Of a stretch of DNA of 64,000 nt, positions 43,755 through 52,779 are shown piece by piece. Position numbers and translations under genes: made by a program. Source of the stretch: DASRBN01 sp035294305 (GTDB lineage: Bacteria; Chloroflexota; Ktedonobacteria; Ktedonobacterales; Ktedonobacteraceae); contig DATGLD010000030.1 of assembly GCA_035294305.1 (NCBI GenBank), positions 62,001 through 126,000 of the forward strand, in the 5' to 3' direction. The notes below the pieces were generated by a model that saw only the letters and a program-made list of their open reading frames with translations, did no database searches and was not told the DNA's origin. The number at the start of each line of letters is the position of its first letter. Position 1 is the first letter of the stretch.

Positions 43755-44056
43755 GCGAGCCATGTTCCTCCCCGGAGGTATGCAGAGAGGATGCGCCGGC
43801 GGCTGAAAGCGCACCTACCAGCAAGGAGATGGATACCCCTCGCCAGCCTGTACTTGTAGGGACTCGCCTAGAGGCGTCCAGAAGGTACACGTTTTGACTA
43901 CGTTAGCGGTCAGTAGAGCGCGTTTCGCCTCTTTTAGGCATGTGGACAGGGACCAGTCACTGTCCCTACAGAACGAGGGGAACGCGGAATGCGGGTGGAA
44001 CCACGAAGAGTTTATCTGACCTTTTCGTCCCAATGTGGGATGAAAAGGTTTTTTTA
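43755..44056 (+). promoter_or_regulatory. T-box leader of thrS copy 1 (threonine specifier ACC)
   Basis: Stem I is closed by GCGAG (43755-43759) with CTCGC (43839-43843). The specifier loop holds ATACCC, with ACC (Thr) at 43835-43837. AGAGAGGATGCG and GGCTGAAAGCGC form the distal stem. The antiterminator element GGGTGGAACCACG lies at 43993-44005. The terminator pairs ACCTTTTCGTCCCA with TGGGATGAAAAGGT before a T run. A half of repeat family C (43944-43970) sits between the two parts. Confidence 0.88.
43944..43970. repeat. Repeat family C half inside the thrS-1 T-box
   Basis: GGACAGGGACCAGTCACTGT followed by CCCTACA matches one arm of the inverted pair at 30186-30268 with small changes. It can itself fold (GGGACAGTGACTGGTCCC-like pairing). 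Confidence 0.7.
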
Positions 44057-44085
44057 TTATTCTCAATGAGGAGGAATGTAGTCTT

Positions 44086-45882
44086 ATGCCTGATGAAGCT
44101 GTATTGCAAGAGCAAGAAACGATCAATTATACGCCGGTCCAGCGCATGCGCCATTCCGCGGCACATGTGATGGCGGAGGCGGTGCTGGAGATTTTTCCCG
44201 ACGCCAAATTAGCCATAGGGCCGGCCATTGAAGATGGCTTCTATTATGATTTCGATCTGCCGCGCACGCTGACGCCCGAAGATTTGCCGGATATCGAGCG
44301 CCGCATGGCGCGTATTATCGCCGGGAAATACCCGTTTATTCGCGACCGCTGGCCGCGAGAAAAGGCTCTCGAATACTTCCGCGAGCGCAACCAGGTGTAT
44401 AAGGTTGAGCTTATCGAAAACCTGCCCGATGCGGAAGTGGGCATTTACCGGCAAGACACGTTCCTTGACCTGTGCCGCGGGCCGCATGTCGAGAATACGG
44501 GGCAGATCGGGCCGTTCAAATTGATGCGCGTCGCGGGAGCTTACTGGCGCGGCGACGAGAATCGTCCCATGCTGCAGCGCATCTACGGTACGGCCTGGTT
44601 CACGCAGGAGGAACTTGACCAGTACCTGTGGCGACTGGAAGAGGCGCTCAAACGCGACCACCGCAAGCTTGGCCGCGAATTGAAACTCTTTGTCATCAGC
44701 GACGAAGTACCGGCAGGGGTACCCTTGTTCCTGCCTAATGGCGAGATGCTGCGTCACTTGATGGAGAGCTATGTACGCGAAACACAGGAAAAATATGGCT
44801 ACCAGCATGTCTGGACTTCGCACCTGGGCAAGGTGAGGCTGTACAAGACTTCAAAGCACTGGTACAACTACCGTGAGAACATGTTCCCAATTATGCAGGG
44901 CGAGCAGGAGCTCTCGGAGGATGATGCCTACGTGCTGAAACCGATGAACTGCCCGCACCACATCACGCTCTACAAGTCGCAGATGCATAGCTATCGCGAA
45001 CTACCCATTCGCTATGCCGAGTTTGCCACGCTCTATCGCTATGAGAAAGCGGGTACTTTGACCGGTCTCGCGCGTGTGCGCAGCCTGACGCAGGATGACG
45101 CCCATGTCTTCATGCGCCCCGACCAGATTCAGGAGGAATTCAATCGCGCCATCGATCTCACGCTGGAAGTCTTCAATACCTATGGCCTGACGGACTACTG
45201 GATTTCGCTTTCCCTGCGCGACCCGAACAAAAAAGAGGATTACGCGGGCAGCGATGAAGTCTGGGAGCGAGCCGAAAGCGCATTACGCCAGGCCGTGGAG
45301 AATAAGGGTATCAAGTACCGCGAGATGATCGGTGAGGCCGCATTCTACGGCCCCAAGACGGACTTCATGGTGCGCGACGCCTTGGGCCGCGATTGGCAAT
45401 GTTCGACAGTGCAGCTTGACTTCGTGCAGCCGGAGAACTTCCAGCTTGAATATATCGGTGAGGATGGCCAGCCGCATCGCCCGGTGATGATTCACCGCGC
45501 CGTTACCGGCTCGACCGAACGCTTCATGGCGATGCTGATCGAGCATTATGCCGGCGCATTCCCGGTCTGGCTGGCGCCCGTGCAGGCGATGATTATACCC
45601 ATCGCCGACCGGCACGTGGAGTATGCCAACAAGGTCCTGGCACAGTTGAAAGCGGCTGGTATTCGCACGGAGGTAGACACGCGCAGCGAGCGCATGAACG
45701 CCAAAGTGCGCGATGCGCAGTTACAGAAGATTCCGTACATGCTCGTCGTAGGCGACAAGGAGGCTGAGGCAAACGCTGTAGCCGTCCGCCTGCGCACCAA
45801 CGAGAATCTTGGAGCAAAACCGCTGCCAGAGTTCATCGAACACATAAAGAACATTGCTCAGACTAAAAGCCGGGAACTGTAA
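44086..45882 (+). CDS. thrS: Threonyl-tRNA synthetase, copy 1
   Basis: This class II synthetase of 598 residues lacks the usual N-terminal TGS domain and begins directly with the editing domain. Editing residues are in MRHSAAHVMAEAV and DLCRGPHVENTG. Zinc and substrate residues are Cys in KPMNCPHHITLY, His in TQDDAHVF and His in VMIHRAVTGSTERF. The anticodon-binding domain is VWLAPVQAMIIPIADRHVEY to the end. Motif 2 reads LYRYEKAGTLTGLARV, Tyr replacing the common Asn. The second thrS follows. The gene is controlled by its own Thr T-box. Confidence 0.95.
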   Translation: MPDEAVLQEQETINYTPVQRMRHSAAHVMAEAVLEIFPDAKLAIGPAIEDGFYYDFDLPRTLTPEDLPDIERRMARIIAGKYPFIRDRWPREKALEYFRERNQVYKVELIENLPDAEVGIYRQDTFLDLCRGPHVENTGQIGPFKLMRVAGAYWRGDENRPMLQRIYGTAWFTQEELDQYLWRLEEALKRDHRKLGRELKLFVISDEVPAGVPLFLPNGEMLRHLMESYVRETQEKYGYQHVWTSHLGKVRLYKTSKHWYNYRENMFPIMQGEQELSEDDAYVLKPMNCPHHITLYKSQMHSYRELPIRYAEFATLYRYEKAGTLTGLARVRSLTQDDAHVFMRPDQIQEEFNRAIDLTLEVFNTYGLTDYWISLSLRDPNKKEDYAGSDEVWERAESALRQAVENKGIKYREMIGEAAFYGPKTDFMVRDALGRDWQCSTVQLDFVQPENFQLEYIGEDGQPHRPVMIHRAVTGSTERFMAMLIEHYAGAFPVWLAPVQAMIIPIADRHVEYANKVLAQLKAAGIRTEVDTRSERMNAKVRDAQLQKIPYMLVVGDKEAEANAVAVRLRTNENLGAKPLPEFIEHIKNIAQTKSREL

Positions 45883-45921
45883 CCCATTCCGAACAAACAA
45901 ATAAAGAATAATGGCAAACAC

Positions 45922-46259
45922 GCGAGCCATGTCCCTCCCCAGAGGTATGCAGAGAGGATGCGCCAGCGGCTGAAAGCGTTCCTACCGGCAAGGAGACGGA
46001 TACCCCTCGCTAGCCTGTACCTGTAAGGGCCTGCAATAGGTGCAAAGGTACACGTCCTGACCACGTTACGGTTGGCAGAGCGCGTTGCTGATAGGAGATG
46101 GAAGCATGGTGAACCTGGTGCGACCCCTGGTGGTCGCCCTCCAGGAGGTTAGATCTCTTGCCACCTTCTGTCTGTAAAAGGTGGGCAACGCGGAATATGG
46201 GTGGAACCACGGAAAGTTAGAGCCTTTTCGTCCCAGTTTGGGATGAAAAGGCTTTTTTT
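45922..46259 (+). promoter_or_regulatory. T-box leader of thrS copy 2 (threonine specifier ACC)
   Basis: Stem I is nearly identical to that of the first leader: GCGAG at 45922-45926, AGAGAGGATGCG, AAGGAGACGGATACCCCTCG with ACC at 46002-46004. The antiterminator element GGGTGGAACCACGG is at 46199-46212, followed by a terminator pairing AGCCTTTTCGTCCCA with TGGGATGAAAAGGCT and seven T. Between them the linker differs completely from copy 1 and holds a half of repeat family B (46111-46142). Confidence 0.88.
46111..46142. repeat. Repeat family B half inside the thrS-2 T-box
   Basis: GAACCTGGTGCGACCCCTGG and TGGTCGCCCT match the right-hand arm of family B. It lies between the specifier domain and antiterminator of the leader. 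Confidence 0.68.
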
Positions 46260-46280
46260 CTTGTTTGCCGTCGTCGCAGG

Positions 46281-46322
46281 GGGCCGATGAATCGGCGCTG
46301 GGCGCGATCAATCGGCCCCTAC
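46281..46322. repeat. Intergenic repeat family A, copy 3
   Basis: GGGCCGATGAATCGGCGCTG followed by a GATCAATCGGCCCCTAC half. It lies between the T-box terminator and the start of thrS copy 2, so it is in the untranslated part of the read-through mRNA. Confidence 0.75.
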
Positions 46323-46363
46323 GGCAGAGCCGTAGCATTGGTTTCGAGAAGGAGGATTATCCT

Positions 46364-48202
46364 ATGTTGAACCAAGCAGAGTCGCAAGCGGCAGAAAAAC
46401 ATGCCGCGTTGCAGCGTATGCGCCATTCCGCGGCGCACGTGATGGCGGAAGCGATCTCGGAGATGTTTCCTGATGCTAAATTTGGCATCGCGCGAGTTGT
46501 TGAGGACGGTTTTTACTATGATTTCGATTTGCCACGTTCGCTCACGCCGGATGATTTTCCTGAAATCGAGCGGCGTATGGCACGCATCATCGCCGGGAAG
46601 CATCCTTTTGAGCATGACTACTGGTCATATGAGAAAGTGTTGCGGTACTTTCGCGAGCGTGGACAGAACTATAAGGTGGAAATTATAGAAAGCCTGCCCG
46701 CGGAAGAGCAACATGTTTCTGAGCAGCACAAGGGGCTTCCCGAACTCTGTCGCGCTCAGGACGAGGGAGGCTGGCCGCGTGAGGTTTCGATCTATCGCCA
46801 GCACAACTTCGTAGATCTGTGTCGCGGACCGCATGTCGAACACACGGGACAAATCGGCCCATTCAAGCTACTGCGCGTTGCCGGAGCATACTGGCAGGGT
46901 GACGAGAACCGCCCCATGTTGCAGCGTGTCTATGGCACGGCCTGGTTCACGCAGGAGGAACTTGATCGCTATCTCTGGCAGCTGGAAGAGGCACAGAAGC
47001 GCGATCACCGCAGGCTGGGTAAGGAACTGGAGTTGTTCCAGTTTGATTCATCGGCGCCCGGCATGCCCTACTGGCTACCAAGAGGGCTTCGGCTATTCTC
47101 GGAACTTCTGAGTTTCTGGCGCGCGGAACACGAAAAGCGCGGCTACCAGGAAATCTCGACGCCCTTAATTAACGACCGGCGTATCTGGGAAATTTCGGGC
47201 CACTGGGAGCATTATCGCGACGATATGTTTCTCGTTTCAGGCGATGGACACACGGAGTACGGCATCAAGCCTATGAACTGTCCCAACGCCATGATTCTGT
47301 TCAATTTCAAGACGCGCAGCTATCGTGACCTGCCGATGCGCCTCTCGGATGTCAGCGTCCTGCACCGCAACGAGCGAGCAGGCACGTTGCATGGTCTCCT
47401 GCGTGTCCAAAAATTCCAGCAGGATGATGCCCACATCTTCGTCACGGAAGAGCAGATAGAGCAGGAATTCGACAGCATTTTCGCAATTGCGCAAGAGTTC
47501 TACAAACTCTTTGATCTGAATTTCGTGCTGCGCCTGGGTACGAGGCCGGAGGGGTATATCGGAGACCTGGAGACGTGGAACCTGGCCGAGGCAAAGATAC
47601 GAAGCATTCTGGATAAATACCTGGGAGCAGGAAACTACGCGATTGAGGAGGGCGGCGGCGCATTCTACGGGCCGAAAATCGATATCGTGATGGAAGATGC
47701 GTTGGGCCGATCATGGCAGACGGGTACGATACAGCTTGATTTTCAGCTGCCGCGCCGTTTCAACTGCAAGTATATTGACAAAGATGGTCAGGAGAAGACG
47801 CCTGTTGTCATTCATCGCGCCATCTTCGGCACGCTTGAACGCTTCCTCGGCATTCTAATCGAGCAGACGGCGGGCGCCTTTCCGGTCTGGCTGGCACCTG
47901 TGCAGGCTATGATTATTCCCATCTCTGATCGTCATATTGATTATGCCGGTAAAGTGATGGAGGCTCTGAAAGCAAACGGCATACGAGTCGAGATCGATAT
48001 ACGCAGCGAGCGTATGAACGCCAAGATACGCGATGCCCAGCATCAGAAGATTCCCTACATGCTGGTCGTAGGGGATAAGGAGCAGGCAGAAGATGCTGTC
48101 TCTGTGCGCCTGAGAACGAATGAGAATCCTGGTATGATGCCGGTAGCGCATTTGGTCGAGCGGATTCAGGGGATTGTTCGGGCGAGGAGTTGGGAACTGT
48201 GA
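46364..48202 (+). CDS. Threonyl-tRNA synthetase, copy 2
   Basis: This second, divergent ThrRS of 612 residues also lacks TGS. Editing residues are in MRHSAAHVMAEAIS and DLCRGPHVEHTG, and the domain carries an extra loop near residues 110-140. Catalytic residues are Cys in KPMNCPNAMILF, motif 2 in LHRNERAGTLHGLLRV, His in QQDDAHIF and VVIHRAIFGTLERF. It is closer to standard bacterial ThrRS in motif 2 than copy 1. The ATG at 46364 has GGAGGAT upstream. Both copies look functional, so sub-functionalisation or resistance to an inhibitor is possible. Confidence 0.94.
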   Translation: MLNQAESQAAEKHAALQRMRHSAAHVMAEAISEMFPDAKFGIARVVEDGFYYDFDLPRSLTPDDFPEIERRMARIIAGKHPFEHDYWSYEKVLRYFRERGQNYKVEIIESLPAEEQHVSEQHKGLPELCRAQDEGGWPREVSIYRQHNFVDLCRGPHVEHTGQIGPFKLLRVAGAYWQGDENRPMLQRVYGTAWFTQEELDRYLWQLEEAQKRDHRRLGKELELFQFDSSAPGMPYWLPRGLRLFSELLSFWRAEHEKRGYQEISTPLINDRRIWEISGHWEHYRDDMFLVSGDGHTEYGIKPMNCPNAMILFNFKTRSYRDLPMRLSDVSVLHRNERAGTLHGLLRVQKFQQDDAHIFVTEEQIEQEFDSIFAIAQEFYKLFDLNFVLRLGTRPEGYIGDLETWNLAEAKIRSILDKYLGAGNYAIEEGGGAFYGPKIDIVMEDALGRSWQTGTIQLDFQLPRRFNCKYIDKDGQEKTPVVIHRAIFGTLERFLGILIEQTAGAFPVWLAPVQAMIIPISDRHIDYAGKVMEALKANGIRVEIDIRSERMNAKIRDAQHQKIPYMLVVGDKEQAEDAVSVRLRTNENPGMMPVAHLVERIQGIVRARSWEL

Positions 48203-48278
48203 ATAGAGTAACTTGAGCAGAAAATACGATCTCAAGGGCAGGACTACGATCAACTACTATAAATCAGTTGTACATGAG

Positions 48279-48320
48279 CGTAGGAAAAGAGGCGCAAACT
48301 CTACTCGTCTCTTTTCCTAT
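48279..48320. terminator. Hairpin between thrS-2 and aceB
   Basis: CGTAGGAAAAGAGGCG pairs with CGTCTCTTTTCCTAT around an eleven-base loop. It lies between convergent genes and could act for both. Confidence 0.68.
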
Positions 48321-48354
48321 CTCTGTCTAAGGTTCATCAAGAAATGCGTGTAGG

Positions 48355-49956
48355 CTATTCCAGGTACTTATACGCGGGCAGCGTCAAAAACTCCACAAAC
48401 TGATCGTCTGTAATGATCGAGTCCAGAATCTGGGCCGCTGTCAGATACTTCCCTTCGGCGAAGCGCTTTTCCCCGAGCTTTGAACGAATTTTCTCAAGCT
48501 CGTCCTTCGCAAGTTCGCGGAATAGCTCGACCGTCACTTTTCTGCCGTCCGATAGTATGCCCTTTGGATGGTGAATCCACTGCCAGATCTGCGCGCGCGC
48601 GATTTCGACTGTGGCAGCATCCTCCATCAGGTTGTTGATGGGAACGCAGCCGGAACCGCGTAGCCACGATTCGAGATACTGGAGGCCGACGCTGATGTTG
48701 TTGCGCAGTCCGGCCTCGGTAATCGTGCCTTCGGGCACTTTCAACAGATCGGCAGCTGTGACATGCACGTCTTCGCGCTTCCTGTAGATCTGGTTCGGCG
48801 TTTTCATTACCGCGTCAAATTCTTCCATCGCGATTGCTACCAGTCCTGGATGCGCGACCCAGGTGCCGTCATGACCGTCGGTAGCCTCGCGCCGCTTATC
48901 GGCCCGCACGCGTTCAAGCGCCTCTTCATTCGCCTTTGGGTCGTTTTTGATGGGAATCTGCGCCGCCATGCCGCCGATGGCGTGCGCGTTGCGGCGGTGA
49001 CAGGTCTTGATGGTGAGCAAGGAGTAGGAGCGCATGAAGTGCGTGGTCATCGTTACCTGGGCGCGATCAGGGAAGATGTAGTCGGGAATGTTGCGGAACT
49101 TCTTGATCGCGCTGAAGATATAATCCCAGCGCCCGCAGTTCAGACCGGACGAATGCTCGCGCAGTTCGTAAAGGATTTCGTCCATCTCAAAGGTTGCCAG
49201 GATGGTTTCGATCAGCACGGTGGCTTTGATGGTTCCCTGGGGAATGCCCAGTTCCTTTTGCGCCAGCACGAATACATCGTTCCACAGGCGCGCCTCTAGA
49301 TGGCTTTCGAGCTTGGGCAGGTAAAAGTAGGGGCCGGTGCCTTTTGCAAGCAGCGTTTTGACGTTATGGAAGAAGTAGAGGGCAAAATCGAAGATGCCGC
49401 CGGAGACAGGCTTGCCGTCGATCAGCACGTGTTTTTCAACCAGGTGCCAGCCGCGCGGGCGTACCAGCAACGTGGCAATCTGGTCATTGAGCGCGTATTG
49501 CTTCCCCTCCGGGCTGGTATAGGTAATCGTGCGATTGACGGCATCGCGCACATTGATCTGTCCCTGGATGGTTCCCTCCCACGTTGGGGAGAAGGCGTCT
49601 TCAAAGTCGGCCATGAAGACTTTTGCGCCCGAATTCAGCGCATTGATGATCATTTTGCGCTCGACCGGCCCGGTGATCTCCACGCGGCGATCTTGCAGAT
49701 CTGGCGGAATGGGCGCAATTGTCCACTCGCTTGTGCGAATATGCTCGGTTTCTGGCAGGAAATCGGGCAATTTGCCGGCGTCAATTTCGGCCTGCCGCCG
49801 CGCCCTTCTCTGCAACAATTCCTCGCGTCTATCGCGAAAAGCGCGCACCAGGGTAGCGACAAACCGCAGGGCATCGGGTGTCAATATTTCGGCAAATTCT
49901 GGGGTGACCGGTTCCGTAATTTCGATACCTTTTAACGGAGGTTTGGAGGTAGTCAT
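48355..49956 (-). CDS. aceB: Malate synthase A
   Basis: This glyoxylate-shunt enzyme condenses glyoxylate and acetyl-CoA to malate. The 533 residues match the AceB form in length. Motifs include VFMADFEDAFSPTWEGTIQG, RPRGWHLVEKHVLIDGKPVS, FYLPKLESHLEARLWNDVF and GRWDYIFSAIKKFRN, with the catalytic Arg and metal-binding Glu/Asp in these segments. The ATG at 49956 has AAAGGAAG upstream. The isocitrate lyase gene lies 124 bases upstream on the same strand, so the two form an aceA-aceB operon. Confidence 0.97.
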   Translation of the reverse strand: MTTSKPPLKGIEITEPVTPEFAEILTPDALRFVATLVRAFRDRREELLQRRARRQAEIDAGKLPDFLPETEHIRTSEWTIAPIPPDLQDRRVEITGPVERKMIINALNSGAKVFMADFEDAFSPTWEGTIQGQINVRDAVNRTITYTSPEGKQYALNDQIATLLVRPRGWHLVEKHVLIDGKPVSGGIFDFALYFFHNVKTLLAKGTGPYFYLPKLESHLEARLWNDVFVLAQKELGIPQGTIKATVLIETILATFEMDEILYELREHSSGLNCGRWDYIFSAIKKFRNIPDYIFPDRAQVTMTTHFMRSYSLLTIKTCHRRNAHAIGGMAAQIPIKNDPKANEEALERVRADKRREATDGHDGTWVAHPGLVAIAMEEFDAVMKTPNQIYRKREDVHVTAADLLKVPEGTITEAGLRNNISVGLQYLESWLRGSGCVPINNLMEDAATVEIARAQIWQWIHHPKGILSDGRKVTVELFRELAKDELEKIRSKLGEKRFAEGKYLTAAQILDSIITDDQFVEFLTLPAYKYLE

Positions 49957-50079
49957 GGGGCTTCCTTTCCTGGCTTAGATGAAATGGCTACAACATCTAT
50001 AGGGGCGAAGGTGGACATGACCCTCGCCCTTGTGATCCCTTATGTTCACCAGGATTCACCTGAGAAGATGATATATCAA

Positions 50080-51432
50080 TTAGCGGAATTGTGCCACTTC
50101 CGTCGATTCTGCCAGGGCGGTCGTCGAGGACATGCCATGGGCAATGACCTGGGCGACCTCATCGAAGTAGCCAGTGCCTACCTCGCGCTGGTGTTTGGTG
50201 GCGGTGTATCCCAGGTCCTCAAGCTCGAACTCGGCCTCTTGCAGCTTCGAGTAGCCGGTCATACCATGTGCGCGGTACTCGTGCGCCAGCTTGAACATGC
50301 TATAGTTGAGGGCGTGGAAACCGGCCAGGGTGATGAACTGGAACTTGTATCCCATCTTTGCCAGTTCCTTCTGGAAGACGGCGATGGTCTCGGGTTCGAG
50401 CTTCTTGCGCCAGTTGAAGGAGGGAGAGCAGTTATAGGCCAGCATTTTGCCGGGGAATTGTTCGTGAATGGCCTCAGCGAAACGGCGCGCCTCCTCCAGG
50501 TTGGGCTCCGAAGTTTCGCACCACAGCAGGTCAGCGTATGGAGCATATGAGAGGCCCCGTGCGATGGCCGTTTCCAGGCCGCTGCGCATCCTGTAGAACC
50601 CTTCAGGAGTCCGCTCTCCGGTGAGGAATTGCTGATCGGCGGGGTCGATATCGCTGGTAATCAATTTTGCCGCGTTAGCATCGGTACGGGCGATGAGGAT
50701 GGTTGGAACGCCCATCACATCGGCAGCCAGGCGCGCGGCAACCAGGTTTTTAATCGCGCTTTGCGTTGGCACAAGCACTTTGCCACCCAGATGCCCGCAT
50801 TTTTTCTCGGACGAGAGCTGATCCTCAAAATGCACGCCTGCCGCCCCCGCTTCGATCATTGCTTTCATGAGTTCGAACACGTTGAGAGGGCCACCGAAGC
50901 CAGCCTCGGCGTCGGCCACAATAGGCGCGAACCAGTAGATATCCTGCTTACCCTCCGTATGATGAATCTGGTCGGCCCGCTGGAGCGCGTGGTTAATCCT
51001 GCGCACAACTTCTGGCACGCTGTTAGAGGGGTACAGGCTCTGGTCGGGGTACATCTGCCCGGCGAGATTGGCATCCGCGGCAACCTGCCAGCCACTGAGA
51101 TAGATCGCCTTCAATCCGGCCTTGACTTGCTGCACTGCCTGATTGCCGGTCATTGCGCCCAGGGCCGCGACGTAGGGTTCGGAGTTCAAAAGGTTCCACA
51201 GCCGCTCCGCGCCCATCCGCGCCAGCGTATATTCGATTTGAACAGATCCGCGTAATCGCAGTACATCCTCCGCACTATATGGGCGAACGATTCCGCGCCA
51301 GCGCAGGTTGCCTTCCCAATCGGCCTGTAGCGTTGGCGCAGAAAACTTCTTCATCGCGTGGTTGCTATGACCATTCATGGCATAACGGCCATTTCCATTT
51401 CCGTTCGCACTTACTTCATGATGTTCGCTCAT
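50080..51432 (-). CDS. aceA: Isocitrate lyase
   Basis: It splits isocitrate to succinate and glyoxylate, feeding malate synthase encoded next. The 450 residues contain the signature SSEKKCGHLGGKVLVPTQ with catalytic Cys, LKAIYLSGWQVAADANLAGQ and the C-terminal YNCSPSFNWRKKL. The first 35 residues are Asn/His/Gly-rich and probably disordered. I choose ATG 51432 (MSEHHEV), with GGAAAGGAC upstream, over an ATG ten codons earlier. Its presence implies growth on fatty acids or C2 compounds. Confidence 0.97.
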   Translation of the reverse strand: MSEHHEVSANGNGNGRYAMNGHSNHAMKKFSAPTLQADWEGNLRWRGIVRPYSAEDVLRLRGSVQIEYTLARMGAERLWNLLNSEPYVAALGAMTGNQAVQQVKAGLKAIYLSGWQVAADANLAGQMYPDQSLYPSNSVPEVVRRINHALQRADQIHHTEGKQDIYWFAPIVADAEAGFGGPLNVFELMKAMIEAGAAGVHFEDQLSSEKKCGHLGGKVLVPTQSAIKNLVAARLAADVMGVPTILIARTDANAAKLITSDIDPADQQFLTGERTPEGFYRMRSGLETAIARGLSYAPYADLLWCETSEPNLEEARRFAEAIHEQFPGKMLAYNCSPSFNWRKKLEPETIAVFQKELAKMGYKFQFITLAGFHALNYSMFKLAHEYRAHGMTGYSKLQEAEFELEDLGYTATKHQREVGTGYFDEVAQVIAHGMSSTTALAESTEVAQFR

Positions 51433-51629
51433 GATGATGTCCTTTCCTATGAAGGCTAACACAGATTACTCGTCTAGACACCATTGTCTATATGCTACCT
51501 GCTATCTTCTACAGAAAGCGTACCATGCTACTTGTCATAACGTCCAGGAAATGGCTTCGAAGGATTTGAGGTTATATATAAGTCGATGGTTATATATAGA
51601 AAAAGGGCGACTAGTTCGCATCGCTTATT

Positions 51630-52755
51630 GTGCATTGTATTTACCCCTCCCTCGTTGGAGCTGTCTTTGCCTGGTTGCGATACTCCCGCTCCCGAAAGGA
51701 TGTGCAACAACATTTCGCGACACTGTCACATTTGGCGCAAGAATTGCAGCAGTTGGATATGAGACGCCAGGCGGCAATTCAGGTGGGAGGCGATCCCGCT
51801 ACATTGAATCAGTATGAGCAGCAAATTCGCGCCAGCGACCTGGCCGTGCCTTCAAATCTTGCAGCAGCTCATGAACTTCAAAACAGGCTTCGCCAGCAAC
51901 TCGGTAATATGCAGGAGCAGCAAACTTTGAAAGCAACCGCCCAAATGGCACGGGACAACCAGGTTCGTCTGGCTGAAAAACTTGAACAAGCCCGCTCTAG
52001 CGCTAATGAGCGAGGAGAGACAGATCACAGAACTTCTGGATGCAGCCAGGCGACGTCTTTATGCGGCGAAGCAACAAGAAAGTCAGTTGGCGGAGGAATT
52101 GCAGCATCCGGGTTCTCCCTTGAGTATTGAAGAATGCCAGCAAAAAGTTACCGGACTGATTGAGGAACGCGAGATATGTAGATTGGCAACGCAGCTCCTC
52201 AGAGAGACCTATGATCGTATTGCTCGTCGCGTGCTGCCGGTTACGGAACGCAACATGACGCCACTTTTGGAGCAACTGACGGCAGGGCGCTATCGTGATG
52301 TGCGATTGACGCCGGAAGACAGAGATGGTCAACAGGAGGAGATGGATTATCGTATTCGCGTCTGGGATCCTGCCGCCGGGCGTTATGTCGCAAAAAATCT
52401 CTTTTCGGGTGGCACGCGCGATCAATGTTCGCTGGCGCTGCGCCTGGCCTTTGCGCTTGCTACTCTCCCACAAGAATTGGGCGTGGCCCCAGGATTTATC
52501 TTCCTGGATGAGCCACTTAGCGCGTTTGATGCGCTGCGGGCCCAGGCTCTCGTCCAGCTTGTCACAACCGGAACGATTGCCCAGCAGTTCAACCAGGTGA
52601 TCTTAATCTCACACCAACATGCTTTTGATCGCGAAGCATTCCAGTATCATGTTCGGATGGACTCGGGTCAAATTATCGAATCAGATTTGCCAGATTCGGC
52701 AACGAGTAACATTGATAGCGGGGTATTGCAGCCGGCCAATGCTGTGAGTGATTAA
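51630..52755 (+). pseudogene. Remnant of a YhaN/SMC-like ATPase, C-terminal half, frameshifted
   Basis: Two frames carry parts of one protein. Frame one (51630 to about 52010) has a hydrophobic stretch LVGAVFAWLRY and coiled coil SRKDVQQHFATLSHLAQELQ. Frame two (from 51982 or 52009 to 52755) continues the coil from MSEERQITELLDAARRRLY and ends with the ABC-ATPase signature FSGGTRDQCSLALRLAFALA, Walker B FIFLDEPLSAFDA and VILISHQHAF. Walker A is absent because the N-terminal half is missing. The overall plan matches YhaN/Rad50-type proteins with a central membrane segment. The 257-residue second part could still be translated, but no ATPase could form alone. Confidence 0.7.
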
Positions 52756-52779
52756 CAGAGCAGAAAAGCCAGAAACTGC

